Positions 1 through 11,772 of a stretch of 64,000 nucleotides of DNA are shown here, one piece after another. This DNA comes from Anisodus tanguticus. Its lineage: Eukaryota > Streptophyta > Magnoliopsida > Solanales > Solanaceae. The DNA lies in contig CM067555.1 in assembly GCA_034509755.1 (NCBI GenBank), forward strand, positions 380,142-444,141. Direction: 5' to 3'. Position 1 is the stretch's first letter. Each line of letters opens with the position of its first letter. The notes below the pieces were generated by a model that saw only the letters and a list, made by a program, of their open reading frames with translations, did not search any database and was not told the DNA's origin. Made by a program: the position numbers and the translations under genes.

Positions 1-1
1 A

Positions 2-25
2 ATGACATATGCACGTAAAGGATGA
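2..25 (+). CDS. U0 ORF1, last seven codons (partial)
   Basis: The frame reads MTYARKG then TGA, identical to the B-type basic tail that ends ORF1 in U8 and U15. The stop TGA (23-25) overlaps the ATG of ORF2 (22-24). The rest lies left of the window. Confidence 0.75.
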   Translation: MTYARKG

Positions 26-240
26 TTCAATTTCATACATACTTGGAAGAGGCACAAGAAAAGGTACACCGTATTGAAGACTTTATAAGGCCAGAGGTAG
101 AAGATAGCTTTGTTCTTATATTAGTTTTTCTTTATGGTAGTATCATCATTTGTAATATCATCATAGAGTGTATTATAAACTCTATGATGATCATAGAATA
201 TCTAGTTTTAGCTAGCTCTTTCTTTTTGCATTCTGGTTAG
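22..240 (+). CDS. U0 ORF2, 72-aa acidic/hydrophobic microprotein
   Basis: This small ORF starts inside the ORF1 stop (ATGA). Its N-terminal half is charged (YLEE, EKVHRIEDFIRPEV). Residues of about 30-72 are strongly hydrophobic (FVLILVFLY, IIICNIIIECII) and would suit a membrane segment. The family is unknown to me. Codons 46-57 lie on an RNA hairpin at 157-191 (13-bp stem, 9-nt loop), so part of the apparent conservation may be RNA-level. Translation would need termination-reinitiation, as proposed for the ORF1/ORF2 overlap of SART1-type LINEs; this is inference. Confidence 0.5.
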   Translation: MIQFHTYLEEAQEKVHRIEDFIRPEVEDSFVLILVFLYGSIIICNIIIECIINSMMIIEYLVLASSFFLHSG

Positions 241-384
241 GAGGCTTGCCTCAATAGGAGTAGCCAGGTGAGGGTATAGGAATTCTCCCCCCTGCTTGTA
301 CTTCCCCTATGGGGCCCCATGTTCTCTTTTATGTTATTAATAAAACTCCACAAGCCGAGAGGCTGTGGCTTCAAAAAAAAAAAA

Positions 385-486
385 CCTAAACCCTAAACCC
401 TAAACCCTAAACCCTAAACCCTAAACCCTAAACCCTAAACCCTAAACCCTAAACCCTAAACCCTAAACCCAAAAACCCTAAACCCC
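385..486 (+). repeat. T0: telomeric CCCTAAA spacer
   Basis: About 14 nearly perfect CCCTAAA units follow the U0 poly(A), with one CCCAAAAA variant near the right edge. The C-strand is on +, so the telomeric G-strand 3' end would point left. Confidence 0.95.
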
Positions 487-555
487 GTCCGCGAAAACGC
501 TCTCAACTTGAGGCGATTTTCGGCGACTTCACCAAAAAATTCCTTCCGGCCTTCC

Positions 556-3090
556 ATGGCCATTCCGGGCACTGGCCGGCCTCCTCCTGAGGTCGGCCAC
601 CACCCTCCCATCCCCGCGCACCCTCTCAACTACTCCAACGTCCTCAAATCATCCCCCACCATCCCGGTTTTGTCATCTCCCGAAACTGCCAACAATGGCG
701 GAAACTCTAGCCATTGCGGCACTACCTCTCCCTTGTCCATTTCGATTCCAATCAAGCCTATTGTTTACCTACATGGTGAGCCTACTGTTAGGTTTGAGAA
801 GAAAGAAGTGGAGGTGATGATACATCAACAAGAATTAAATCTTGCGGTCATAGGCAAGTTTAGCCATGGTTGGCCCGAAATTGGTTTATTGAGAACCTTG
901 ATTCCAAAGCAATGTGGTTTGAAGGCGGAGGTGAATATTGGATTGCTTTGTGATAGACATGTCTTGATTCGATGCACGATTGCGGAGGATTATGATACTT
1001 TGATGTCAAGACAAACCTTTGAAATAAAGGAGAAGAACAAGCCCTACTTGATGAGAACTTTCAAATGGGATGTTACTTTCAATCCGGAGGAGGAGACACG
1101 TTTTGCTTATGGATGGATTTCCTTCCCTGGATTGCCCCCACACTTCCATGGTGAATCCTCTCTTTTCTCCATGGCGGCTTCGGTGGGCAAGCCTATATCT
1201 ATAGACTCGGCTACAAGGAATAAAACAAGGCCTAGTAGTGCTAGAGTTAAGGTAGAAGTTGATTTGCTTAAAGTTCATCCCAAGAGTGTGTTAATTCAAG
1301 TGGGTGAAGGGGCGAAAATTACATCTACACAACAAAGGATTAGATATGATTTCTTGCCCAAATATTGTACCAACTGCAAGCTACAAGGACATGACTCAAT
1401 TGGATGTTGGAAACTCAATCCGGAATTGAGACCAAACAAGGAGAATCCGGCGGTGGCAAGAGGTTTGACGGCGGCGGGGAGGAGAAAAAAAGTAAGTCTC
1501 ACCACCCTACTCATCCCCCCCTCTCTTCTACCTCTCACCCTACCAATTCCGAATGGCAAACCGTCAACCACAGACGGAAAACCACTGGAAAAGGCAACCC
1601 AAACCCACCCCAAAACACAAAAAACCCATCCAATTCGCTAGAAATCCCTATTCCGGCGACTGGAACAGTAAACACGACGTCACTGGCTGTCGGAAACACT
1701 GTCCAGGCGACGGAAAATACAATCCTACAAAAAAATACATTTTTTGAGATTTCCGACGCCGGAAACCCTACCGGAATCCTTGGCGGCGCCGGAAACCCCA
1801 CCGGAACCCTAGGCGGCGCGGCGACCCCACCGGAACCCTACCAAAGCCACCCTCCCCGTCCGGGCGAGACCCACCCACCCGAAACCCTACGCGGTGTGGT
1901 GGCTGCTTGGGGCCAAACCCTAGCGGAATGGCCCAAACCCCTAACCCTAACCCTAATACTACTCTACCCGAAACCCCCAATCCCTAAAACCCTAAACCAC
2001 CTACCGGAAACCCCTACCCGGAAACCTCCTCGGACGCCACCCCACCAGAAAAAAGTCCACAAAATTCGGACCCATCACCCACAACCCGACCCGCAACCAG
2101 CCCCCACGCAAAACCAAACCCAAGCCCAAACGGTTTCGGCCCACCCCCACTTGTCGGCCAACCCGGCCCACAACCCAACCCGACCCTACCAATATATTCG
2201 ACCCAGGCCCACATATACTACCCCGGGACCCGCCTAACCGACCCCACCCGCACTACCCGCAACCCTCCCCGGCCGAACCCAAACCCTAATAACCCAAGCC
2301 CAATTTCGCCCAAAACCGAGCCCACCCACGAACCCAAACCCGAGCCCAATAAGCACCCCAAGGCGAGAAAATTATTGTGCGAGACTCAAGAGTATGAGAC
2401 ATTTGAAATCAACGGTACGGCGGGTAGAAGGCAAGTCGTTGTTGAATCATCCATCGAGGGCTCCAATTGCATGGCTATTACCGTAGCCAATCCCGACTTT
2501 GTGGGCGCTTTGGATGGAACGTGTACCTTTGCGACAAAATCGGGTAAAAGACCTATCTCTTCTCCTAGTGAATTCACACCTAAAACTAAGGCTCTGTCGT
2601 GAGGAATGGGTGAAAAAAGCATTCTCATTCCCGCGAAAGGATCCTCAAGTTCGACTAGTAGTAGTCGGAGAAGGAGATGGTGTGACAATGAGAAAGAAAA
2701 TGAGGAGATTGAGGCATCGGTTGCGGCAATGGGATTTGGAGAAGATGAGTCAATTGAATCTATCTCTAGTCAAATTGCGGAGGTATTTGCTAGTGGCGGA
2801 TTTGATGGGCTTGATGAGTATGAGCGCTTGGCGGAATCGGACGAGGGGCCCCCGTCTACGAAACAACATGACCTACAAACAATTCTATGCCTTCAAAAAT
2901 GCATATCATCCGGATATGACGGATGATGAGTTTGTAGCACTCATGAACTTGCCACATGCGGAATACATGGAAAGGTGCGAGACAAGAACAAAGAAGATTT
3001 GAAGCAAAGTCCAACAAAAAGCAAGCAAAGAAGAGGACAATGGCTACGGCTACCACGGCGATCACCACACGTTCCAAAGCAAAGAAATGA
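556..3090 (+). pseudogene. U1 ORF1: LINE ORF1p (DUF4283 + CCHC), frameshifted
   Basis: Start ATG 556 gives MAIPGTGRPPPEV. DUF4283 (RRM-like, RNA-binding in plant L1 ORF1p) spans roughly 750-1360. The knuckle C-x2-C-x4-H-x4-C is at 1366-1407. The frame shifts near 1475-1490, just before a GTAAGT, and continues in the frame of 1404-2237 through the EWQTVNHRRK motif and Pro-rich spacer. Further breaks lie near 2237, 2595-2606, 2860 and 2978. The C-terminal part holds SSSRRRRWCDNEKENEE, an acidic stretch and a basic ...KAKK tail whose TGA overlaps ORF2. Compared with U21, several breaks sit at CAG/CTG sites (2365, 2380, 2595, 2600, 2979), so some may be consensus errors. Confidence 0.82.
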
Positions 3091-3305
3091 TCCAATTTCA
3101 AGAATATTTGGAAGAGCAACGGGAAAAGATACATCATATTGAGGATTTTATAAGCTCAGAGGTAGACATTAGCTTTGTACTTATATTATCCTATCTTTAT
3201 GTTAGTATCATCATCTGTAATATCATCATAGAGTGTATTATAAACTCTATGATGATCATAGAATACTTGATTATCTCAAGTTCCTTTTTTCTACATTCAG
3301 GTTAG
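3087..3305 (+). CDS. U1 ORF2, 72-aa microprotein (A type)
   Basis: Starts in the ATGA overlap with ORF1. The A-type N-terminus is MIQFQEYLEEQREKIHHIED with ISSEV after it; the hydrophobic half matches the other copies and ends FFLHSG. The RNA hairpin lies at 3222-3256. Confidence 0.5.
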   Translation: MIQFQEYLEEQREKIHHIEDFISSEVDISFVLILSYLYVSIIICNIIIECIINSMMIIEYLIISSSFFLHSG

Positions 3306-3450
3306 ATTTCTTTTAGGCCTTTTAGGATAGTCTCGTGGGGTAATAGGAAATCTCCCCCCTGCTTGTACTTCCCCTTTGGGGCCCTTTGTCTTTTATTTTA
3401 TTATTAATAAAATTCCACAAGCCGCGAGGCTGTGGCTTCAAAAAAAAAAA

Positions 3451-3621
3451 CCCTAAACCCTAAACCCTAAACCCTAAACCCTAAACGCTAAACCCTAAAC
3501 CCCGAACCCCGAACCCCGAACCCCGAACCCCGAACCCCGAACCCCGAACCCCGAACCCCGAACCCCGAACCCCGAACCCCGAACCCCGAACCCTGAACCC
3601 TGAACCCTAAACCCTAAACCC
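3451..3621 (+). repeat. T1: telomere-like spacer with CCCCGAA variant
   Basis: A few CCCTAAA units, then about 14 CCCCGAA units, then CCCTGAA and CCCTAAA again. The variant block is homogeneous, which suggests local expansion of one altered repeat. Confidence 0.9.
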
Positions 3622-3685
3622 CAAGAATTGGGGCGATTTCCGGCGATTCCTAGAAAACCAACTCCGAGACCAATTTCCGGCCATT

Positions 3686-5949
3686 CTGGCCACGGCAACC
3701 ACTGGGCGGCCTCCCCCCGAGGTCGTCCAGCCTCCGGCGACTATTTCTACACCCCTCACATACGCCAACATCGTCACACACACAAATCCCAATGCCACAG
3801 TTTTCGACGGGACAGTTTTGGCCGAGAAATCTCTTGGCCGAAACCCTACCTCCCCAATTCCACAAAAACCAATCACCTACCTACATGGCGAGCCAACAAT
3901 TCGGTTTACTAATCAAGAAGTTGCATCTATGGTGGAACAACAAGATTTAAAGGAAGCCGTGGTTGGTAAGTTTAGTCATGGAATGCCCTCCATTGCTTTC
4001 TTGAGGACGGCTATTCCAAAGCAATGTTCATTGAAGGCGGAAGTGAATATTGGGCTTTTGCACAATAGGCATGTGTTGATTCGATGTTCAATCGAAGAAG
4101 ACTATGTCACTCGATGTCAAGGCCTAATTTTTGGATACAGGAGAACTCCAAATCCTTTTTGATGAGAACTTTCAAATGGGACATATGGTTTACTCCGGAA
4201 GAAGAAACAAGTATGGCGGTAATTTGGATTTCATTCCCCAATTTGCCTCCCAATTTCTATGTTCCATCGATACTATTCTCTATAGCTTCGGCGGTGGGGA
4301 AACCAATTGCAATTGATGCGGCTACTTTAAACAAAACAAGACCTAGTTGTGCTAGGGTTAAAGTGGAGGCCGATTTGCTACAAGAACACCCACAAAAGTA
4401 TAACATCCAAATCATGAATGGGGAGGAGATGGAAACAATTTCATATAAGATTCGTTATGATTTCCTACCCAAATATTGTACTACTTGTAATTTGCAAGGA
4501 CACGATCTTCAAGGATGTTGGAAGGAACACCCGGAATTGCAACCGGAAAGGAGGCCTGACGGTGATGGTACAGTGGCGGCGGCGGCAAAAGGTAAGATTG
4601 CTAACCCTATTCCACCCCCTACGAACCCTAGCCATCAAAACCCTAACCCAAAACCACTTCGTACGGCCACAAACCCCACCCAAGAATGGACTACCGTCAC
4701 CCACAAAAGAAAAAATCAAAACCATCAAAAACAGCCTTTGGAATCCCTGGAAAATACAATTCCGATGCGACACGAAACAACAATCCGGCAAGTTTGAATG
4801 CGGAAACAACCCCCTCGTCAAAACAGCCACTTCTCACCCAAATCCTCACTGAAATTGGTGTCCTGACGCCGGAAATAGTGATTCCGGCGACTTTGGATGC
4901 CGGAAACATAGCCTCCACGTCAAAACAGCTAATCCCCATCGAAAACCATCCAGGATACCCTGCCGGAAACCATCCCAGCATCCCGGAAATTACCCTAAAC
5001 CAAAATACCGCATACCAAAACCCTAACCCAAAACCGGGAGTGGGAAACCCTAGCCCTAAACCACCAAGCCCAGAAAAAAACCTCTCAGAAAATTCCGCCA
5101 CCCAAAACCTAACTCGGCGATCATACCGGCGGAAACCCTACGGAATCCCTAACGGAACCCCCCAAACCTACCGGAAAACCAACCAAACCCTAATACCGCC
5201 CCCTAACCCTAACCCTAAACAGGTATTAGGGCATACTACCACAGCCTATTCGGGTCGGACCCGATGACAAACCCACCACCAAAAAACCATTCACCGGAAA
5301 ACACACTGCCGGAGAATTTTGTACCATCGGAAGTGCCCCGAAACTGGCGCAAATCCCAATTTGCCGCCGCCAAACCCTAATTCCCTAAATTCCGGAAACC
5401 CTACCCGAGAAAACCCTACCCGGAACCCTACCCGGAACCCTACCCGACATTGGCCCGACCCGGCACCCAACCCAGCAGCCCACTCGGACCCCCAGCCCGC
5501 TACCCGGCCCCACACCCACACGGCCCCCCCACCCGAGCCCAAATCCTCACACTCCCGCGGGGCCCACAACACCAAAAAACACAAACCCAATTTCAAGCCC
5601 AAATCCAATTACTAATTCAAAGCCTACTCCAACACCAAATATGCCATCTTTTCTACCACATCGGATTTCACCTCCTAACAAACTCGTAGTGGTAAATCAA
5701 GCAAGCTTGGTTTTACCCACTTCTAGTAGTGAAGGGAGGAAATGGGGTGATGATGAAAAAGAAGAAGTAGCAGACAATGCAGAAAGTTCCAGTGGATCCC
5801 AAAAAGGAAAGGCACCTATGGTGAGTCAGGCCACTGATGACATGATTGAATCAACAGAAGATAGTACGGCTTACACATCCGCCCCAAGGAGAAGCAGAAG
5901 AGCAAGGAATATGGCAGCAGCTCGGATTACCTATGCACGCAAGGGATGA
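3686..5949 (+). pseudogene. U2 ORF1: B-type LINE ORF1p, no AUG start, frameshifted
   Basis: The frame is open from CTG 3686 (A at -3, G at +4), aligned to the ATG of A copies, and reads through KPITYLHGEPTIRF and DUF4283. A small indel near 4110 (ACTCGATG where sisters have ACTTTGATG) shifts it to the frame of 4084-4797, which holds the knuckle CTTCNLQGHDLQGC. Further shifts near 4770 and 5610 and a TGA at 5265 interrupt the Pro-rich spacer. The last part (5641-5949) carries LVVVNQASLVLPTSSSEGRK, WGDDEKEE and the basic tail. The TGA overlaps the ORF2 ATG. Confidence 0.8.
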
Positions 5950-6164
5950 TTCAATTTCATGAATACTTGGAAGATCCACAAGAAAAGATACATCGTATTG
6001 AAGACTTTATAAGGCCAGAGGTAGATTATAGCTTTGTTCTTATATTAGTCTTTCTCTATGTTAGTATCATCATTTGTAATATCATCATAGAGTGTATTAT
6101 AAACTCTATGATGATCATAGAATATCTAGTTTTAGCAAGTTCTTTCTTTTTGCATTCTGGATAG
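5946..6164 (+). CDS. U2 ORF2, 72-aa microprotein (B type)
   Basis: ATGA overlap with ORF1. N-terminus MIQFHEYLEDPQEKIHRIED, then the FVLILVFLYVSIIICN hydrophobic run. It ends FFLHSG followed by TAG. Hairpin at 6081-6115. Confidence 0.5.
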   Translation: MIQFHEYLEDPQEKIHRIEDFIRPEVDYSFVLILVFLYVSIIICNIIIECIINSMMIIEYLVLASSFFLHSG

Positions 6165-6312
6165 GAGGCTTGCCTCAATAGGAGTAGCCAGGTGGGGGTA
6201 TAGGAATTCTCCCCCCTGCTTGTACTTCCCCTATGGGGCCCCATGTTTTCCTTTTATGTTATTAATAAAACTCCACAAGCCGAGAGGCTGTGGCTTCAAA
6301 AAAAAAAAAAAA

Positions 6313-6364
6313 CCTAAACCCTAAACCCTAAACCCTAAACCCTAAACCCTAAACCCTAAACCCC
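6313..6364 (+). repeat. T2: telomeric CCCTAAA spacer
   Basis: About seven perfect CCCTAAA units entered from the U2 poly(A) at CCTAAACCC. Confidence 0.93.
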
Positions 6365-6455
6365 AAAAAACCCCCACCGAAACACGGTCCGAAAAAACGC
6401 TCTCAACTTGAGGCGATTTTCGGCGACTTTTCCCAAACAGCGATTCCGGCCAAAA

Positions 6456-9029
6456 ATGGCCATTCCGGCCACTGGCCGGCCTCCTCCTGAGGTCGGCCAT
6501 CACCCTCCCATCCCCGCGCACCCTCTCAGCTACTCCAACCTTTTCAAATCATCCCCCACCATCCCGAATTTATTAACCCCCGAAACTGCCAATAATGGCG
6601 GAAACCCTAGCCATTGCGGCGGTACCTCTCCCATGTCCATCTCGATTCCAATCAAGCCTATTGTTTACCTCCATGGTGAGCCTACTGTTAGGTTTGAAAA
6701 GAAGGAAGTGGAGGTGATGATTCATCAACAAGACATAAAGCTTGCGGTTGTTGGCAAGTTTAGTCATGGTTGGCCCGAAATTGGGTTATTGAGAACTTTG
6801 ATTCCAAAGCAATGTGGTTTGAAGGCGGAGGTGAATATTGGATTGCTTTGTGATAGACATGTCTTGATTCGATGCACGATTGCGGAGGATTATGATACTT
6901 TGATGTCAAGACAAACCTTTGAAATAAAGGAAAAGAACAAGCCCTACTTGATGAGAACTTTCAAATGGGATGTTACTTTCAATCCGGAGGAGGACACGTT
7001 TTGCTTATGGATGGATTTCCTTCCGTGGATTGCCCCCGCACTTCCATGGTGAATCCTCTCTTTTCTCCATGGCGGCTTCGGTGGGCAAGCCTATATCCAT
7101 TGATTCGGCTACAAGGAATAAAACAAGGCCTAGTAGTGCAAGAGTAAAGGTAGAAGTTGATTTGCTACAAAGCCATCCCAAGAGTGTGTTAATTCAAGTG
7201 GGTGAAGGGGCGGAAATTACATCTACACAACAAAGGATTAGATATGATTTCTTGCCCAAATATTGTACAAATTGCAAGCTACAAGGACATGATGCAACTG
7301 GATGTTGGAAACTCAATCCGGAATTGAGACCAAACAAAGGGAATCCGGCGGTGGCAGGAGGTTTGACGGCGGCAGGAGGTGAAAAAAGTAAGTCTCACCA
7401 ACATACTCATCCCCCCATCTCTTCTACCTCTCACCCTACCAACCCCGAATGGCAATCCGTCAATCACAGACGGAAAACCAATGGAAAAGGCAACCCAAAC
7501 CCACCCCAAAATACAAACAATCTATCCATTTTGAAAGAAATCCCTATTCCGGCGACTGGAACAGTGAAAACGACGTCATTGGCAGTCGGAAACACTGTCC
7601 AGGCGACGGAAAATACAATCCTACAAAAAAATACGTTTTTTGAGATTTCCGACGCCGGAAACCCTACCGGAATTCTTGGCGGCGCCGGAAACCCCACTGG
7701 AACCCTAGGCGGCGCCGGCGACCCCACCGGAACCCTACCAAAGACCCTCCCCCGTCCGGGCACCCCCACCCACCCGAAACCCTAGCAGCTGTGGTGGTTG
7801 CTGGGCCTAACCCTAGCGGAATGGCCCAAAACTACTACCAAAACCCTAACCCTAATACCTCTCTACCCGAAACCACTACATCCCAAAACCCTAAACCACC
7901 TGCCGGAAACCAACCACTGGACATTCCGGACATCGCCCCACCAGCAAAAACCACCCAGAATTCTAGCCCATCATCCCTAACCCGACCCGAAACCATGACC
8001 CAATCGCAACCCATCACGGCCCAACCCGTGACGGACCAAGCAGGGCCACCCACAAAACCCGACCCACAAACCAACCCGACCCTACCCACAAACTCAAATC
8101 CGGGTCCAACCTTACCCACCCGAGAAACACCCAACCCGGAAATACCCAACCCCTCCCGAAACTCCCCCAACCCGAGCCCAAACAATCCTAACCCAAGCCC
8201 AAAATATCCTAACCCGAATACAATATCAGCCCAAAAACCGAGCTCACCAACCGACCCAAATTCAAGCCCAATAAGCACCCCCACAAATTCAAATCCAAAG
8301 AAGAATATTGTTGGGCGGACACAAGAGTATGAGATACTTGAAATCACCGGTACAGCGGGACGAAGACAAGTCGTGGTTGAATCATCCACCGAGAGCTCCA
8401 GTTGCATGGCTATCACTGTAGCCAATCCTGACTTTGTTGCTGCTTTGGATGGAACTGTGTACAATGCGACAAAATCAGGTAAAAGACCTATCTCTTCTTC
8501 TAGTGAATTCACACCTAAAACTAAGGCTCCTGTCGCTGAGGAATGGGTGAAAAAAGCATTCTCATTCCCCGCGAAAGGATCCTCAAGTTCGACTAGTAGT
8601 AGTCGGAGAAGGAGATGGTGTGACGATGAGAAAGAAAATGAGGAGATTGAGGCATCGGTTGCGGCAATGGGATTCGGAGAAGATGAGTCAATTGAATCTA
8701 TCTCTAGCCAACTTGCGGAGGCAGCCGCTAGTGGTGGATTTGATGGGCTTGACGAGTTCGAAAGATTGGCGGAATCGGATGAAGGGGCTCCTATCTATAG
8801 AAATAACATAACCTACAAACAATTTCATGCCTTCAAAAATGCATATCACCCGGACATGACGGATGACGAGTTTGTAGCGCTAATGGATTTGCCACATGCG
8901 GAATACATGGAACGGTGCAGACAAGAACAAAGAAGATTTGAAGCAAAGTCCAACAAAAAGCAAGCAAAGAAGAGGACACTAGCTACGGCTACCACGGCGA
9001 TTACCACACGCTCCAAAGCAAAGAAATGA
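6456..9029 (+). pseudogene. U3 ORF1: A-type LINE ORF1p with two frameshifts
   Basis: ATG 6456 (MAIPATGRPPPEVGHH). DUF4283 is interrupted near 6994, where GAGGAGGAGACAC of sister copies is two bases shorter. The frame of 6970-7785 then holds the knuckle CTNCKLQGHDATGC and the EWQSVNHRRK motif, and runs into TAG 7783-7785 after another shift near 7740. From about 7791 a clean 412-codon stretch runs to the end. It contains the NPNP spacer, TGTAGRRQVVVESS, SSSRRRRWCDDEKENEE, the YKQFHAFKNAYHPDMTDDEF block and the KAKK tail. The long intact 3' half suggests young damage. Confidence 0.82.
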
Positions 9030-9244
9030 TCCAATTTCAAGAATATTTGGAAGATCAGCAGGAAAAGATACATCATATTGAGGATTTTATAAGCTCAGAG
9101 GTACACATTAGCTTTGTCCTTATATTATCCTATCTTTATGTTAGTATCATCATTTGTAATATCATCATAGAGTGTATTATAAACTCTATGATGATCATAG
9201 AATACTTGATTATTTCAAGTTCCTTTTTTCTACATTCAGGTTAG
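9026..9244 (+). CDS. U3 ORF2, 72-aa microprotein (A type)
   Basis: ATGA overlap with ORF1. A-type N-terminus with DQQEKIHHIEDFISSEV; hydrophobic second half. Hairpin at 9161-9195. Confidence 0.5.
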   Translation: MIQFQEYLEDQQEKIHHIEDFISSEVHISFVLILSYLYVSIIICNIIIECIINSMMIIEYLIISSSFFLHSG

Positions 9245-9389
9245 ATTTCTTTTAGGCCTTATAGGATAGTCTCGTGGGGTAATAGGATGAGTCCCCCCTA
9301 CTTGTACTTCCCTTTGGGGCCCCTTGTCATTTTATTTATTATTAATAAAATACCACAAGCCGAGAGGCTGTGGCTTCTATAAAAAAAAA

Positions 9390-9461
9390 CCTAAACCCTG
9401 AACCCTAAACCCTGAACCCTGAACCCTAAACCCTGAACCCTAACCCTAAACCCTAAACCCT
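9390..9461 (+). repeat. T3: mixed CCCTAAA/CCCTGAA spacer
   Basis: About ten units alternating between CCCTAAA and CCCTGAA, with one six-base CCCTAA. Confidence 0.9.
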
Positions 9462-9542
9462 ACGGTCCGAAAAAACGCTCTCTAGGAGAGGCGATTTTCG
9501 GTGTGTCATCTTCTTCAACACCTCGACCAAATTCCGGCCATC

Positions 9543-11772
9543 CTGGCCGTGATTGATACAGGGTGGCCTCCTCCCGAGGTCACCCAACCTCCGGCGACTG
9601 TAATCCCACCCATTACATACTCCAACATTGTCACAAAATCCCACAATCAATGCGGCGGGACTGTTTTGGCCGAGACTTCTCTTGGCCGAAACCCTACCCC
9701 CCCCAATTCCACAAAAACCAATCACCTACCTTCATGGTGAGCCAACAATTCGGTTTACTAATCAAGAAGTTACATCTATGGTGGAACAACAAGATTTGAA
9801 GTATGCCGTAGTTGGTAAGTTTAGTCATGGAATGCCCTCTATTGCTTTCTTGAGGACGGCTATTCCAAAGCAATGCTCATTGAAGGCGGAAGTGAATATT
9901 GGGCTTTTGCACAATAGGCATGTGTTGATTCGATGTTCAATCGAAGAAGACTATGTCACTTTGATGTCAAGGCCTAATTTTTGGATAAAGGAGAACTCCA
10001 AATCCTTTTTGATGAGAACTTTCAAATGGGATATATGGTTTACTCCGGAAGAAGAGACAAGCATGGCGGTAATTTGGCTTTCTTTCCCCAATTTACCTCC
10101 CAATTTCTATGTCCCATCGATTTTGTTCTCCATAGCTTCGGCGGTGGGGAGGCCAATTGCAATTGATGCGGCTACTTTGAACAAAACAAGACCTAGTTGT
10201 GCTAGGGTTAAGGTGGAAGCCGATTTGCTACAAGAACACCCACAAAAGTATAACATACAAATCATGCATGGGAGGAGATGGAAACAATTTCATACAAGAT
10301 TCGTTATGATTTCCTACCCATATATTGTACTACTTGTATGTTGCAAGGACATGATCTTCAAGGATGTTGGAAGGAGCACCGGAATTACAGCGGAAAGGAG
10401 GCTCGACGGTGATGGCACTGTGGCGGCGGCGGCAAAAGGTAAGGCTACTAACCCTACTACACCCTCTACAAACCCTAGCCGTCAAAACCCTAACCCAAAA
10501 CCTCTACCTACGGCCCCAAACCACTCCCAGGAATGGACCACCGTAACCCACAAAAGAAAAAAGCAAAACACCCAAAAACTTGACCTTTGGTTGTGACGGA
10601 AAACACTTGTTCCGATGATGAAACAACCCACAAGTGGTTTTGGACGTCGGAAATACAAACCTCATCGTCAAAACAGCCTATTCTCACCCAAATCCTCACT
10701 GAAATTGGCATTCTGCCGACTGAAACAGTGATTTCGGCGTCATTAGCCGTCGGAAACACAGGCCCCCCATCAAATCAGCCAATTTCCGTCGAGACACCTA
10801 CCGGAAACCGGCCCATTCTCCCGGAATCAGGCCCAAACCCTAATACCGCCCCAATAAACCCTAATCCAATATCGGGGTTGGGAAACCCTAGCCCTAACCC
10901 ACCCAACCCGGAACCAAAAACCGCCACTCCGGCGACCCAAACCACCGGAAACCCTGTCAGAAACCACCCCGGAAACCCAGCTATCCTACCGGAACCACCA
11001 ATAAACCCTAATTCTGCCGCTCCTAACCCTAACCCTAAACCGGGGTTAGGGCACAATTGCCCAATTCTACCCAATTTCGGGTCAAACCCGACCCTGAACC
11101 CGACCCCACAAAATCCTACTCCGGAAATCACGCATCCCGGAAACACCCCGCCACCAGAAATCCCCCCGGAATCCGGCGCAAATTCAGCTTTGCCGCCGTC
11201 AAACCCTAACCCTATACTACCCGGAAACCCTAACCGAGAAACCCCTACACGGAACCCTACCCGAAACAGCCCTAACCCGGCACCCAACCCAGCAGCCCAC
11301 TCGGCCCCACCCAACCCGGAACCCGGCCCCACACCCACTCGGACCCCCAACCCGAGCCCAAGTCCACACACACCCGCGGGGCCCACAACACTAAAATACA
11401 CAAACCCAATTTCAAGTCCAAATCCAATTAATAATTCTCAACCTAATCCAATTCCAAATATGCCATCTTTTCTACCACATCGGATTTCGCCTCCTAGCAA
11501 ATTAGTAGTGCTAAATCAAGCGTGCTTAGATTTACCCATTGCTAGTAGTGAAGAGAGAAAATGGGGTGATGATGAAGAGGTGGAAGTTGCGGACAATGAA
11601 GACTGACTCTAGAAGGCTTGACAAAGGAAAGGCTCCTATGGAAAGTCCGAATGCGGTACGACATGAATGAATCAACGAGAAGACAGACACGGCATTCACA
11701 CCGGCCCAAGAAGAAGCGAGAAGAGCAAGGAACAGGCAAGCAGCCAGAATGACCTATGCACGTAAAGGATGA
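9543..11772 (+). pseudogene. U4 ORF1: B-type LINE ORF1p, several frameshifts
   Basis: Again a CTG (9543) sits where A copies have ATG. An extra C in the run at about 9697-9704 shifts the frame into 9628-10596. DUF4283 is intact, but between about 10265 and 10380 the frame is lost and the knuckle is not encoded in line. TGA at 10594 and 11604 interrupt the spacer and acidic region. The last 170 bases differ from U8 by clustered single-base changes at CAG/CTG sites (for example CAACAGAAG becoming CAACGAGAAG). Such patterned errors look more like base-calling artefact than decay. Confidence 0.8.

Larger units (their letters stand above)
1..384 (+). mobile_element. U0: 3' end of a subfamily B ORF1-only LINE derivative, cut by the window start
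   Basis: Only the last codons of ORF1, ORF2 and the 3' UTR are present. The 3' UTR shows the family signature: a C-run before TGCTTGTACTTCCCC, AATAAA at 339-344, a terminal hairpin at 348-368 with a GAGA tetraloop (CCAC/GTGG and AGCC/GGCT stems), then poly(A) 373-384. The tail passes directly into CCTAAACCC repeats. The ORF1 C-terminus ends in ARKG as in other B copies. Confidence 0.88.
487..3450 (+). mobile_element. U1: subfamily A ORF1-only element
   Basis: The leader is slightly shortened (begins GTCCGCGAAAACGC) but keeps the 5' hairpin CTCAAC/TTGAG. ORF1, ORF2, 3' UTR and terminal hairpin with GCGA loop follow, with poly(A) 3440-3450. It is nearly identical to U21 over most of its length, yet lies about 60 kb away, so the two are recent relatives. 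Confidence 0.88.
3622..6312 (+). mobile_element. U2: subfamily B ORF1-only element
   Basis: The 5' leader is truncated to AAGAATTGGGGCGATTTCC, lacking the ACTTTTCACC start. ORF1 with B core and ...ARKG tail, ORF2, 3' UTR, AATAAA and GAGA terminal hairpin are complete. Poly(A) 6299-6312. Confidence 0.87.
6365..9389 (+). mobile_element. U3: subfamily A ORF1-only element
   Basis: The leader has CACCGAAACACGG and the CTCAAC/TTGAG 5' hairpin. A-type ORF1 and ORF2 and a 3' UTR with GAGA terminal hairpin follow; the tail is 9381-9389 after TTCTAT. Confidence 0.87.

Noticed and set aside
385..486. Actual chromosome terminus
   Set aside because: Elements continue on both sides of every telomeric stretch, so none of them is itself a chromosome end in this window.
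556..1641. Host DUF4283 or splicing-factor-like gene
   Set aside because: The same coding core recurs in nearly every unit with LINE-type 5' truncation and poly(A), which marks it as a mobile element ORF1.
10587..11606. Independent gene between 10587 and 11606 in U4
   Set aside because: It is the Pro-rich spacer of U4 ORF1 read in its native frame after an upstream frameshift.
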